Shown here: one piece after another, positions 35,565 to 44,287 of the stretch
How positions within the stretch are numbered: position 1 is the first letter of the stretch
Layout of the letters: the number at the start of each line of letters is the position of its first letter
Origin: an uncultured Bacteroidia bacterium
GTDB lineage: Bacteria > Bacteroidota > Bacteroidia > Bacteroidales > CAJPTX01
Assembly (NCBI GenBank): GCA_947252645.1
Contig: CAMXWF010000011.1
Location: 1 to 64,000 of the forward strand
Reading direction: 5' to 3'
DNA: 64,000 bases
Notes under the pieces: generated by a model
Seen by the model: the letters and a program-made list of their open reading frames with translations, nothing else
Told to the model about the DNA's origin: nothing
Database searches by the model: none
Position numbers and translations under genes: made by a program

Positions 35565-37079
35565 ATGAAAACATTTGAGATTTCACCCCGGCCGCTTACA
35601 TTAGCGACCATTGCGAGGCTACTCGACGATGATAGCGTGCAACTCGTACTTTCCGCGGAGTCCAAAGCCCGCATAGCCAAGTGCCGCACCTACTTGGATG
35701 AGAAGATGAAGCACGCCAAAGAGCCTATCTACGGGGTTTCGACAGGCTTTGGTTCGCTGTGCAAGTGTAACATCTCCTACGAGGAGCTGGCCAAGCTACA
35801 GGAGAATCTGGTGATGTCGCACTCCTGCACTACGGGCGAGGTGGTCTGCCAGCCCGTGGTGCAACTCATGCTCCTGCTCAAGGCGCATGCCCTCTCGCTA
35901 GGCAATTCGGGGGTGCAGGTGGCCACGGTAGAGCGCATACTCGACATGTACAACCACCACGTCTACCCCTTGGTCTATGATCGTGGCTCCCTTGGGGCCT
36001 CTGGCGACTTGGCGCCCCTAGCCAACCTCTTCCTACCGCTCATAGGGAAGGGCGAGGTGTTCTACAAGGGCGAGCGCCGGCCCGCACAGGAAGTACTAGA
36101 AGAGCTTGGCTGGGCACCCATAAAGCTACAGTCGAAGGAGGGGCTGGCACTGCTCAACGGCACGCAGTTCATGAGTGCCCACGGGGTGTATGCCCTTCTG
36201 CAGATGCGCCGCATAACGGCCTGGGCCGATGCCATAGCTGCGCTTTCGCTCGAGGGCTTTGATGGGCGCATCGACCCCTTCCACCCCAATATCCAGACCG
36301 TGCGTCCGCATAGGGGGCAGGCTGAAGTGGCAGCCAACATGCGCTGGCTGCTCAAGGATAGCGAGCTGATAGCCCTGCCTAAAACCCACGTGCAGGATCC
36401 CTACTCCTTCCGCTGCGTGCCCCAAGTGCATGGGGCGTGCCGCGACACGGTGCGCTACGTGACCCAAGTGGTAACCACGGAAATCAACTCCGTGACCGAT
36501 AACCCGACCATCTGGCCTGACGAAGACCTGATGATCTCTGGGGGGAACTTCCACGGGGAGCCCCTGGCGCTGGTGTTTGATTTCCTTGCGCTGGCCGTGT
36601 CGGAGTACGCCAACATTTCCGAACGCCGCATTGCGCAGCTCATCTCGGGGACCCGCGACCTCCCGGAGTTCCTCGTGGCCAACCCAGGCCTGAACTCTGG
36701 CATGATGATTACCCAATACGCCGCGGCAGCCATCGTTAGCCAGAACAAGCAGCTAGCTACACCCGCCAGCGTAGATTCGATTGTCTCCTGTAATGGCCAA
36801 GAGGATCTGGTCTCCATGGGGGCCAACGCCGCCACCCGACTCCTGCGGATGATAGACAACACGACCCGCGTATTGGCCCTAGAGCTTATCAACGCCACGC
36901 AGGCTCTAGAGTTCCGCAAGCCCAAGAAGACCTCACCTGTCCTCCAGCAGCTCTACAAGAACTTCCGCGAGGTGGTACCAGCCTTCGATGTGGATAGGGT
37001 CATGTACTCCGAGATAGAGGCCGCAGTGAGCTTTATCCGCTGCACCGAAGCCCCGAGCATGGCCGAGCAGGAGGCATAA
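35565..37079 (+). CDS. hutH: Histidine ammonia-lyase
   Basis: A 504-residue cytosolic enzyme that removes ammonia from histidine to give urocanate. The MIO cofactor forms from the Ala-Ser-Gly in RGSLGASGDLAPLANL (about 140-155). Also seen are YGVSTGFGSL (active-site Tyr), the QDPYSFRCVPQVHGACRDTV-type segment, NSVTDNP and GGNFHGEPLAL. Length matches the family. The rest of the hut pathway is not in the window. The gene starts 3 bp after hisS ends, so histidine activation and breakdown are expressed together. Other aromatic ammonia-lyases share the fold, but the motifs best fit HutH. Confidence 0.93.
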   Translation: MKTFEISPRPLTLATIARLLDDDSVQLVLSAESKARIAKCRTYLDEKMKHAKEPIYGVSTGFGSLCKCNISYEELAKLQENLVMSHSCTTGEVVCQPVVQLMLLLKAHALSLGNSGVQVATVERILDMYNHHVYPLVYDRGSLGASGDLAPLANLFLPLIGKGEVFYKGERRPAQEVLEELGWAPIKLQSKEGLALLNGTQFMSAHGVYALLQMRRITAWADAIAALSLEGFDGRIDPFHPNIQTVRPHRGQAEVAANMRWLLKDSELIALPKTHVQDPYSFRCVPQVHGACRDTVRYVTQVVTTEINSVTDNPTIWPDEDLMISGGNFHGEPLALVFDFLALAVSEYANISERRIAQLISGTRDLPEFLVANPGLNSGMMITQYAAAAIVSQNKQLATPASVDSIVSCNGQEDLVSMGANAATRLLRMIDNTTRVLALELINATQALEFRKPKKTSPVLQQLYKNFREVVPAFDVDRVMYSEIEAAVSFIRCTEAPSMAEQEA

Positions 37080-37139
37080 TGCCTGAGCACTTGGAGCGGA
37101 GAAACCGTTGAGTGTGGTCACACGCCCCTAATTATTTTT

Positions 37140-37173
37140 TGTAGCCTACAGCACGCTTGAGCTGTAGGCTACA
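37140..37173. repeat. Perfect inverted repeat after hutH
   Basis: Arms tgtagcctacagc (37140-37152) and gctgtaggctaca (37161-37173) flank an 8-base loop. A T run precedes the left arm and an A run follows the right arm, so on either strand the A/T tracts extend the stem and do not give a 3' U tail. It may still end the hisS-hutH transcript, but it is not a canonical intrinsic terminator. Confidence 0.6.
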
Positions 37174-37542
37174 AAAATATCAGGATGGTGCATGCGCATC
37201 TCGTCTCCCCTGCAGACGTACAAAAGGTCACCCAGGGGCAATGTGCCTCCACCGGCGGACTGCTGGGGAAGAGACCAAGTGGCTTTGGCCTGCCTATCCT
37301 GCGTTCGTAGCCACCGCCATTGCATAGATCGCCCCCTTGGCCTACGTACTCTACCGCGGGAAGGGGTTCTTGGGGCGGGGAGAAGCGTGCAGTCTATCGG
37401 TCAAACGCCTAGTCCCCTAGGGCTACTGCGGTGGGGACTTCCCCAGAGGCTCTAACTCAGCCCTTGGGCCTCGACATCGCCCACACGTACTCCTTGGGCT
37501 GTTCCTTGGCTCCAACGTCTACAGGAAGACGGGCAAAATGTG

Positions 37543-37550
37543 TAGCTTTG
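37543..37550 (+). promoter_or_regulatory. -7 box for dxs
   Basis: TAGCTTTG, an exact TAnnTTTG match, 132 bp before the dxs GTG. The transcript would start near 37557 and carry a long leader containing a small hairpin (cgtaacc at 37551-37557 with ggttacg at 37562-37568). Confidence 0.55.
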
Positions 37551-37682
37551 CGTAACCGTAGGGTTACGGTAGGGTTGCCCTAGCCAATAGTCGGCTGGGG
37601 CGCAGGAGGAAGGGCTTGTCCATAGCGTGTAGGAAGCCACAGGGGTGCGTATGAGCGCACAAATCAGCAAGGAACAGCAGAG

Positions 37683-39602
37683 GTGTCGGTAGGTGAGGAG
37701 TACCCGCTATTGTCGCGGATAGAGGGGCCACGTGATGTGCAGCTGCTCACCCCGAGCGCCCTGACCGCCCTGTGCGGAGAGCTGCGGGCGTTCATTATTC
37801 GCTCGGTGTCGTCCAACCCTGGGCACTTGGGGGCGAGCCTGGGCGTGGTCGAATTGACGGTCGCCCTACTCTACAATTACACGCCCCCTACGGATAAGAT
37901 CATCTGGGATGTAGGGCATCAGGCCTACCCCTACAAGATACTCACTGGCCGTCGGGCTGCGTTTGCGCAAAACCGCCGCTGGCATGGTCTGAGCGGCTTC
38001 CCGTCGCGCAACGAGAGCACCTGCGATGTCTTTGGAACAGGGCACAGCTCCACGTCGATTTCAGCGGGCCTAGGGATGTCGGTCGCCGCGCAGCTTCAGG
38101 GGGCCCATTACCACACAGTGGCCATAATAGGCGATGGGGCCCTCACCGGGGGGATGGCCTTTGAGGCGCTAGACCACGGCGGGGCCCTGCAGAGCGATTT
38201 GACGGTAATCCTCAACGACAACCACATGTCCATCGACCCTAACGTGGGCGCCCTGAAGGACTATCTGCTCGAGATTGCCACCTCCCCAACCTACAACCGG
38301 GCCAAAGACTTCGTGTGGCACCTACTAGGCAAACTCCAGCTCTCCAAGGCCAACATCCAGCAGCATGCGCAGCAAATCGACCAAGCCATCAAAGGCGCCC
38401 TCCTGGAGGATAGCAACTTCTTTGAGGCCCTCGGTTTTCGCTATTTTGGGCCTGTAGACGGGCATGACCCCCTGCGGCTAATAGAGATTCTACAAGACCT
38501 CAAGCGCCTACCAGGGCCGAAACTCCTGCACTGCGTAACCGTCAAGGGCAAGGGGTATAGGCCCGCAGAGGCGAACAAGACCCTCTGGCATGCGCCAGGA
38601 CGCTTTGATTACCGTACGGGGCAGATCATCACGAGTGGCAGCAGCCCCAGGCCTAAGTTCCAGGATGTCTTCGGCAAGCACCTGGTCGAGCTAGCAGGCC
38701 GCAACCCGCACGTGGTAGGCATTACGGCCGCCATGCCGACGGGAACCTCCATCCGCATGCTCCAGGAACACTACCCCGAGCGTACATTCGACGTGGGGAT
38801 CGCGGAGCAACATGCAGTCACCTTCGCCGCGGGTCTGGCCACCCAAGGATACATCCCCTTCTGCGCCATCTATTCCACCTTTCTCCAGCGAGCTTTCGAC
38901 CAGATAATCCACGATGTGGCCCTCCAAAATCTCCACGTGGTTTTTTGTATTGACCGCGCGGGGCTGGTGGGCGACGATGGCGCGACGCACCACGGGGTGT
39001 TCGACTTAGCCTACCTACGCATGATTCCCAACCTGCACATTGCCTCCCCGATGGATGCGCAGGAACTACGCGCCATGCTCGATTTGGCCCTTTTGGCTCC
39101 TGGGCCTTGGGCTGTCCGCTACCCCCGCGGGGAGGCTCCAGAAGGGGTACTAAACCTGGAGATGCCCCCAGTGGTTACCCGAAGGGCGCGAAAACTGCAC
39201 GCAGGGCAAGATGCAGTAGTGCTTTCCGTGGGGGCCATAGGCTGGAATGTCCTCAAAGCCGTAAAGCAGCTGGCCGACATGGGCATGCAGCTCACCCACT
39301 ACGATGTCCGCTTCGTGAAACCACTCGATGCTGCCATGCTGTCTGAGGTAGCTACCTTTGACCGCGTTTACACGGTGGAAGAAGGATGCCTGATGGGGGG
39401 CTTTGGCACCGCGGTGCTAGAAGCCCTCTCCGACCAAGGCTACCACGGCACCGTGGTGCGCATGGGGCTGCCAGACCGCTTTGTGCGTCAGGGCCACGTA
39501 GATGAACTGCTCGGCGAAGTGGGCCTACTCGCCCCCCAGATAGCCCAACGCATCCGCCTTGACCTGCAAAAGCACCAGGTCGCCACCTACCACGCATTGT
39601 AA
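37683..39602 (+). CDS. dxs: 1-deoxy-D-xylulose-5-phosphate synthase
   Basis: A 639-residue thiamine-diphosphate enzyme that joins pyruvate and glyceraldehyde-3-phosphate, first step of the MEP isoprenoid pathway. Seen: HLGASLGVVELTVALLY, WDVGHQAYPYKILTGR, the ThDP motif GDGALTGGMAFEALDHGG ... ILNDNHMSI, and DVGIAEQHAVTFAAGLA with catalytic Glu. HHGVFDLAYLRMIPN and a transketolase C-domain (RFVKPLD) follow. The start is GTG; a 13-codon frame (37651-37692, MSAQISKEQQRCR) overlaps it and might couple translation. addA begins 3 bp after the stop. Confidence 0.94.
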   Translation: MSVGEEYPLLSRIEGPRDVQLLTPSALTALCGELRAFIIRSVSSNPGHLGASLGVVELTVALLYNYTPPTDKIIWDVGHQAYPYKILTGRRAAFAQNRRWHGLSGFPSRNESTCDVFGTGHSSTSISAGLGMSVAAQLQGAHYHTVAIIGDGALTGGMAFEALDHGGALQSDLTVILNDNHMSIDPNVGALKDYLLEIATSPTYNRAKDFVWHLLGKLQLSKANIQQHAQQIDQAIKGALLEDSNFFEALGFRYFGPVDGHDPLRLIEILQDLKRLPGPKLLHCVTVKGKGYRPAEANKTLWHAPGRFDYRTGQIITSGSSPRPKFQDVFGKHLVELAGRNPHVVGITAAMPTGTSIRMLQEHYPERTFDVGIAEQHAVTFAAGLATQGYIPFCAIYSTFLQRAFDQIIHDVALQNLHVVFCIDRAGLVGDDGATHHGVFDLAYLRMIPNLHIASPMDAQELRAMLDLALLAPGPWAVRYPRGEAPEGVLNLEMPPVVTRRARKLHAGQDAVVLSVGAIGWNVLKAVKQLADMGMQLTHYDVRFVKPLDAAMLSEVATFDRVYTVEEGCLMGGFGTAVLEALSDQGYHGTVVRMGLPDRFVRQGHVDELLGEVGLLAPQIAQRIRLDLQKHQVATYHAL

Positions 39603-39604
39603 GC

Positions 39605-42600
39605 ATGGCAAAACTTCAGCTATACACGGCATCAGCGGGCTCAGGTAAGACCTATACGCTCGTTGAACGCTATGTGTGCCATGCGCTGCAAGCAGCCAAC
39701 CTGACTCCCGATCGCCCTTGGCAGCCGGGGACCTTCAGGAGCGCACTCTGCGTGACCTTCACCAAGATGGCCACAGCCGAAATGAAGGGACGCATAGTCA
39801 GCCGCCTCTATGCCCTGGCCAAAGCCCCCAAAGCGCACTTGGCCCCCGAAGACATGGCCGCCCTAGGCCTCGATAGCCAGCAAGTACGGCTACGCGCCCA
39901 GGACACCCTCCAAGCCATCCTCCACGATTACTCACACCTGGCCGTCAGCACCATCGACAGCTTTATCCAGCGGATGGTGCTGAGCCTGCTCTGGGAGCTG
40001 GACCTGACGGGGGACACGGACGTAACTCTCGACAGCGACCTGCTGCTCACCGAGGCCAGCCGCACCCTGCTCGACCACACCGACCGCCAGCAACCCTTCT
40101 ACGACTGGCTGGTAGAACACATCAATAGCGAGCTAAAGGAAGGACGGCGGCCTGACCTCCTGCGCTTCATGCGCAGCTTTGGCTACGAACTCTTCCAGGA
40201 GCAGTATGTCCTCTGCCCTGCAAAAGAACAGGAGCAAATCTTCACCACAGCACGCTATGGAGAGATTAAAGCTTACCTAGCTGACAAGGAGAAGCACCTG
40301 ACCAAAGAGGTGGATCGCCAACGCGAGCTGCTAATAAATAAGGCCCAGGCACTCCACCTAGACCCCTCGAGCTTTGCCTATAAAGCCCACTCCCACTGGG
40401 CTATGACGGTGGAGGCAAAGCTCGACACCCTACTGGCCAAAAACCTCTACGCTAGCCGCATCCAAGGCGCCTATGAGGAGGCCAGTTGCTGGTTCTCCAA
40501 AACCCTGCAAGGGCGGGAAGCCCTCGTAGCGATAGTAGCGCAGGAACTCCTGCCACGCTACCGGCAATACATCGATGCGCTGCGGGCCTGCGCCTATGCC
40601 AAGAATGCGCAGCTTGCTGTCATGGCTGCACTCCCAGTGCTCCCCCTGCTAGGTAGGCTGCGCAGGGCCCTCAGCGACATTGAGCGCACACGCCACCAAC
40701 TCCTGCTGGCCGACCTGACAACACTGCTCATCTCGCTGCGAGGAGAGGCTGAAATCCCCTTCATCTACGAGAAGATGGGCATCCGCTACGACAGCTTCTT
40801 CATCGATGAGTTCCAGGACACCTCCGTGCTACAGTGGACGCTACTCAAGGAGCTCGTCAAAAACGGCTTGGCGCAAGGGGGCAAGGGGCTCCTGGTAGGC
40901 GATGTCAAACAGGCCATCTATCGCTGGCGCGACGGGGACTGGAAACTGCTCGCTACGCAGATACCCAAGGAGTTCCAAGAAACCTTTGGCTTGGAAGCCC
41001 ACAACCTGGAGTTCAACTACCGGAGTGAACAGCGCGTAGTAGAGTTCAACAACCGATTCTTCAAAGCCTTCCAAACAGCCCTATCCAACTTTGCGAAGGC
41101 GATACTAAACAGCGAAGACTGTTGGCTTGCCCCCGATGCAAAGGCGAACCTAGAGCGCCCACTCGATGAGTTCGCTGCCCTGGTAGGCGGGATCTACGCC
41201 TCAGCCGAGCAAAAAATGCCGTCCGATAGGCCACCGCAAGGCTACGTAGCTCTGACTCTCGCCCCTGTCACTGGGGGTAAGCACATGGAGGCCGTGACCC
41301 CAGAAGCCTACACCATTAGTCTTCTGGAAGCCCTGATAGCCCAAGAAGGCATAGCCCCAGAGCGAATAGCTGTGCTGGTGCGCCGCAACGCGGAAGCCAG
41401 AAATATTGCGCATGCCATCCTTGAGTACAACGAGACGCGCAAGCAGCCCCTCTGTAAGATCATGACCAGCGAGGCCCTCTCGCTCGATGCCTCCCAGGAC
41501 GTGCAAACGTTACTGGCGGCTCTGGCACTCACGCAGCATACCACCCATACCACGCACCGTGCGCATCACGGAGAGTCCACCACCGATATGCATGTGACGC
41601 TGTTGGCTCGCCACTTCGAGCGAACAACGGAATCCGCGGCGCTACGTTGGAGCACAGCGAATGCTGAAGCAACGAGCCACCCCGTGTACCAAGCCATCCA
41701 GTGGCTGCGCAAGCTAAGCACCTACCCCCTCCTAGAGTCCTTCGACACTATATGCGCAGGTCTCAACCTGCCGAGCAGCGAGGGCGAACGTATCTACGTG
41801 GCCACGCTGCGAGACATGGTCTATAGCTTCCAAGAGCATCGCTCGGTCGACGTAGCCGCTTTCCTGCGCTACTACGCCCAGCTCAACGCCTCAGCGCGCA
41901 ACATCAGCACAAGCGGCATTGCCGATGCCGTCAACATCCTGACCATCCATAAGGCCAAAGGGCTGGAATACGATGTGGTGCTGATGCCCTACTGCGATTG
42001 GCACTTCCGCCGCACGGCCCCTAGAATATGGGCGCGAGGTCAGGGCAACAACACGCACAAGCCTCTAGTCCCCATCATAAGTGACAAAAGGGCCCTGAAC
42101 TCCTGCTTTGCGCACGAGGCCGCGCAAGAGCTGTGCCTAGAAGCCGTGGATAGTGCCAACTTACTCTACGTGGCGTTTACCCGGGCCCGCCAACGACTCT
42201 ATGCCTACGTGACAGGCAACAAAGACTTAGCCAAGCACTACATCCGCCCCATCGTAGCCAAGCTCGTGCAATCGGGCATGATGAGCCGCGAGGGGGCGCA
42301 TGGGGAACAAATCATCTCCTGGGGCACCCCCGTAGAGTCTCCCAAGACGGGTACGAACGACCATGCGCTAGGGCGCGGCCTCCCACCCCTACCCAGCCTA
42401 ACGGCAGAGGCTAATGCTCCGAAGAGTACAACGCCCCGCGCCGTGGCCATGGCCCACGTACTAGTGCCTACCCGATCCTTCAGCTGGAATATAGCTCGCA
42501 GTCACCACCGAGCCCTAGGTGAAACGCTCCATGCCTACCTGGGAGCCCCGTCTGATCACGCCTCGCTGGACGAGGTACTCAAGCCGTTCCTCAACCAAGG

Positions 42601-42943
42601 CACCATAACTGCAGCCAACGCTACGAAGCTGGCCCACACCATAGAGCAAATGCTCTCCACGCCCCCGCTCTGCGCTTGCTACAACCAGCAGCCAACGGCC
42701 TTGGTGGAGCGCGATATGGTAACCCCCTCGGGCGAGGTCTATCGCCCTGACCGCGTAGTGGCCTTCCCAGAAAAAACGGTGGTCATCGACCTGAAGTTCG
42801 CTAAGCCCTCTCCCGCCCACAAGCAGCAGGTACGCCACTACATGCACCTGCTCGGCAGCATGGGCTACCCTGCCCCGGAAGGGCTACTCTGGTATATGGA
42901 TCCACAGGTAGGAGAGGGGTATATCGTCTCCGTAGCCAACTAG
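39605..42943 (+). CDS. addA: AddA/RecB-like UvrD-family helicase-nuclease
   Basis: A 1112-residue double-strand-break processing enzyme. SF1 helicase motifs in order: ASAGSGKTYTL (motif I), VTFTKMATAEMKGR (Ia), FFIDEFQDTSVLQW (II), LLVGDVKQAIYRWRDGD (III), FNYRSEQRVVEFNN (IV), TIHKAKGLEYDVVLMP (V) and LLYVAFTRARQRLY (VI). The last ~150 residues are a PD-(D/E)XK nuclease: YRPDRVVAF followed by KTVVIDLKFAKPSP, then QQVRHYMHLL. It fits the Bacteroidota AddA/RecB type rather than UvrD. The usual AddB-like partner is not adjacent. It starts 3 bp after dxs. Confidence 0.9.
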   Translation: MAKLQLYTASAGSGKTYTLVERYVCHALQAANLTPDRPWQPGTFRSALCVTFTKMATAEMKGRIVSRLYALAKAPKAHLAPEDMAALGLDSQQVRLRAQDTLQAILHDYSHLAVSTIDSFIQRMVLSLLWELDLTGDTDVTLDSDLLLTEASRTLLDHTDRQQPFYDWLVEHINSELKEGRRPDLLRFMRSFGYELFQEQYVLCPAKEQEQIFTTARYGEIKAYLADKEKHLTKEVDRQRELLINKAQALHLDPSSFAYKAHSHWAMTVEAKLDTLLAKNLYASRIQGAYEEASCWFSKTLQGREALVAIVAQELLPRYRQYIDALRACAYAKNAQLAVMAALPVLPLLGRLRRALSDIERTRHQLLLADLTTLLISLRGEAEIPFIYEKMGIRYDSFFIDEFQDTSVLQWTLLKELVKNGLAQGGKGLLVGDVKQAIYRWRDGDWKLLATQIPKEFQETFGLEAHNLEFNYRSEQRVVEFNNRFFKAFQTALSNFAKAILNSEDCWLAPDAKANLERPLDEFAALVGGIYASAEQKMPSDRPPQGYVALTLAPVTGGKHMEAVTPEAYTISLLEALIAQEGIAPERIAVLVRRNAEARNIAHAILEYNETRKQPLCKIMTSEALSLDASQDVQTLLAALALTQHTTHTTHRAHHGESTTDMHVTLLARHFERTTESAALRWSTANAEATSHPVYQAIQWLRKLSTYPLLESFDTICAGLNLPSSEGERIYVATLRDMVYSFQEHRSVDVAAFLRYYAQLNASARNISTSGIADAVNILTIHKAKGLEYDVVLMPYCDWHFRRTAPRIWARGQGNNTHKPLVPIISDKRALNSCFAHEAAQELCLEAVDSANLLYVAFTRARQRLYAYVTGNKDLAKHYIRPIVAKLVQSGMMSREGAHGEQIISWGTPVESPKTGTNDHALGRGLPPLPSLTAEANAPKSTTPRAVAMAHVLVPTRSFSWNIARSHHRALGETLHAYLGAPSDHASLDEVLKPFLNQGTITAANATKLAHTIEQMLSTPPLCACYNQQPTALVERDMVTPSGEVYRPDRVVAFPEKTVVIDLKFAKPSPAHKQQVRHYMHLLGSMGYPAPEGLLWYMDPQVGEGYIVSVAN

Positions 42944-42998
42944 ACAGTATTCACTAGCACGCCCCAAAGGGCACAATCAAAGACTTAAGCGCAGAAGC

Positions 42999-43544
42999 AT
43001 GGAAGAAGCACCACAACAGGGCAACGCCCACACCATATTCTTCGTAGGGTTCATGGGGTCGGGTAAGAGCACACTGGGCCACCGGCTGGCACCACGGCTC
43101 AACATGAAGCACATCGACCTTGACCAAGAGATTAGCCGCGGCGAGGACGCCGACATCCGCACGCTCTTCAACCGTCTCGGGGAGGAGGAGTTCCGCAAGC
43201 TGGAGCAAAGCTACCTACAGAAAGTGTTTGCCAAAGGCCCCGGCCTACTAGTCAGCACGGGGGGCGGAACTCCCTGCTATGAAGACAACATGGCCCAAAT
43301 GCTCCAGCATGGCCTGGTCATCTATTTGCAGGTATCCGAGTCGGAGCTGTTTGCTCGCCTGCGCAACAGCCGGCAGCGCCGCCCGCTCCTTGAAGGCTAC
43401 ACGGGCGAGGCCCTCCAAGCCCGCATAGGCGAGCTATTCCAGCTACGCGAGCCTTTCTACCGCCGCGCCAGCATGACCGCAGACCCACGCTACCTCACCG
43501 CCGAGCTGCTCCAGCAAATGCTGGCCAACACGCAGAAGCTATAG
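42999..43544 (+). CDS. aroK: Shikimate kinase
   Basis: A 181-residue P-loop kinase that makes shikimate-3-phosphate in aromatic amino acid synthesis. Walker A FVGFMGSGKSTLGHRLA is at about 16-32, the shikimate-binding Asp is in HIDLDQEI, the GGG motif in VSTGGGTPCYED, and the lid in RQRRPLLEG. It lies 55 bp after addA on the same strand, so dxs-addA-aroK may form one unit. It converges on elbB with a 57-bp gap that contains a small gggcg/cgccc hairpin (43566-43580). Confidence 0.94.
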   Translation: MEEAPQQGNAHTIFFVGFMGSGKSTLGHRLAPRLNMKHIDLDQEISRGEDADIRTLFNRLGEEEFRKLEQSYLQKVFAKGPGLLVSTGGGTPCYEDNMAQMLQHGLVIYLQVSESELFARLRNSRQRRPLLEGYTGEALQARIGELFQLREPFYRRASMTADPRYLTAELLQQMLANTQKL

Positions 43545-43601
43545 CAGCAGGTCCCAGCCGTGCGGGCGTCGTGCGCCCCTATTACCAGTTTGCCGAGGGC
43601 C

Positions 43602-44261
43602 TTACCCCATATGCTCCATCATGCGGGCAATGAGGTTGTGCGAGGAAGCTGCTATGTCAACGATATCAGCCTTGCGCATGTTGCACGGCGTGGAGAAAAG
43701 GAGATTCTTCTCGTCAAGCACTATCTCCCGCACCTCAGCAGGCTGATGGGTCATCCCGATGGCCTCGGCCTCCCTCGCCGCTTCGCAGGCGCCGTCCCCC
43801 AGGGTAATCGTACCCTGTCGTAGGGCCAAAGCCACCACCATGGGGGCTATGCATACGGCCCCTATCGGCTTGTGGAGCGCATGCGTGTCGCAGATGGCCT
43901 TCTTGACATCGGGCCTTATCGTAGCCTTGTCGCCTGCCATGGCGTAGGTACAGAGATTCTTGACCGCCCCAAGCCCACCAGGCAGCACGAGGGCATCGTA
44001 ATCGCTGGCCTTGTAATCCCCCAGCGGCTCAATGACACCACGGGAGATCCTAGCCGACTCAATGAGGATGTTGCGCCTATCGGGCATGGGGCTTCCCGTA
44101 AGGTGGTTGACCACTTCGTGCTGCTCGGCATCGGGCGCAAAACAGTGGTACTCAGCCCCAGCCTCGGCAATCGCAAGCAACAATAGCACCGCCTCCTGGA
44201 TCTCCGATCCATCCACTGGCCCACAGCCAGAGAGTATCACGGCAAACTTTTTCTTGGTCAT
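43602..44261 (-). CDS. elbB: Isoprenoid biosynthesis glyoxalase-like protein ElbB
   Basis: A 219-residue cytosolic protein of the DJ-1/PfpI class I glutamine-amidotransferase fold. Seen: AVILSGCGPVDGSEIQEAV at the start, ITRGVIEPL-like SARISRGVIEPLGDYKASDY, VLPGGLGAVKNL and the nucleophile region PIGAVCIAPMVVA with Cys. Family members are linked with isoprenoid synthesis and have glyoxalase activity in vitro. The start at MTKKKFAV fits the family and lies 18 bp after a -7 box; the longest frame adds 15 residues across that box. Confidence 0.92.
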   Translation of the reverse strand: MTKKKFAVILSGCGPVDGSEIQEAVLLLLAIAEAGAEYHCFAPDAEQHEVVNHLTGSPMPDRRNILIESARISRGVIEPLGDYKASDYDALVLPGGLGAVKNLCTYAMAGDKATIRPDVKKAICDTHALHKPIGAVCIAPMVVALALRQGTITLGDGACEAAREAEAIGMTHQPAEVREIVLDEKNLLFSTPCNMRKADIVDIAASSHNLIARMMEHMG

Positions 44262-44279
44262 AGCAATATGCTTTTGGGC

Positions 44280-44287
44280 CAAATATA
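44280..44287 (-). promoter_or_regulatory. -7 box for elbB
   Basis: Reads TATATTTG on the minus strand, an exact TAnnTTTG match, 18 bp before the chosen ATG. Confidence 0.6.

Larger units (their letters stand above)
37080..37682. other. Gap with inverted repeat and dxs leader
   Basis: This 600-bp gap holds a long inverted repeat (37140-37173) and the dxs promoter (37543-37550). Between them, around 37273-37430, one plus-strand frame reads like a membrane-protein end with an in-frame TAG (KWLWPAYPAFVATAIA, stop, IAPLAYVLYRGKGFLGRGE). It may be a gene remnant, which I cannot name. Confidence 0.3.
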
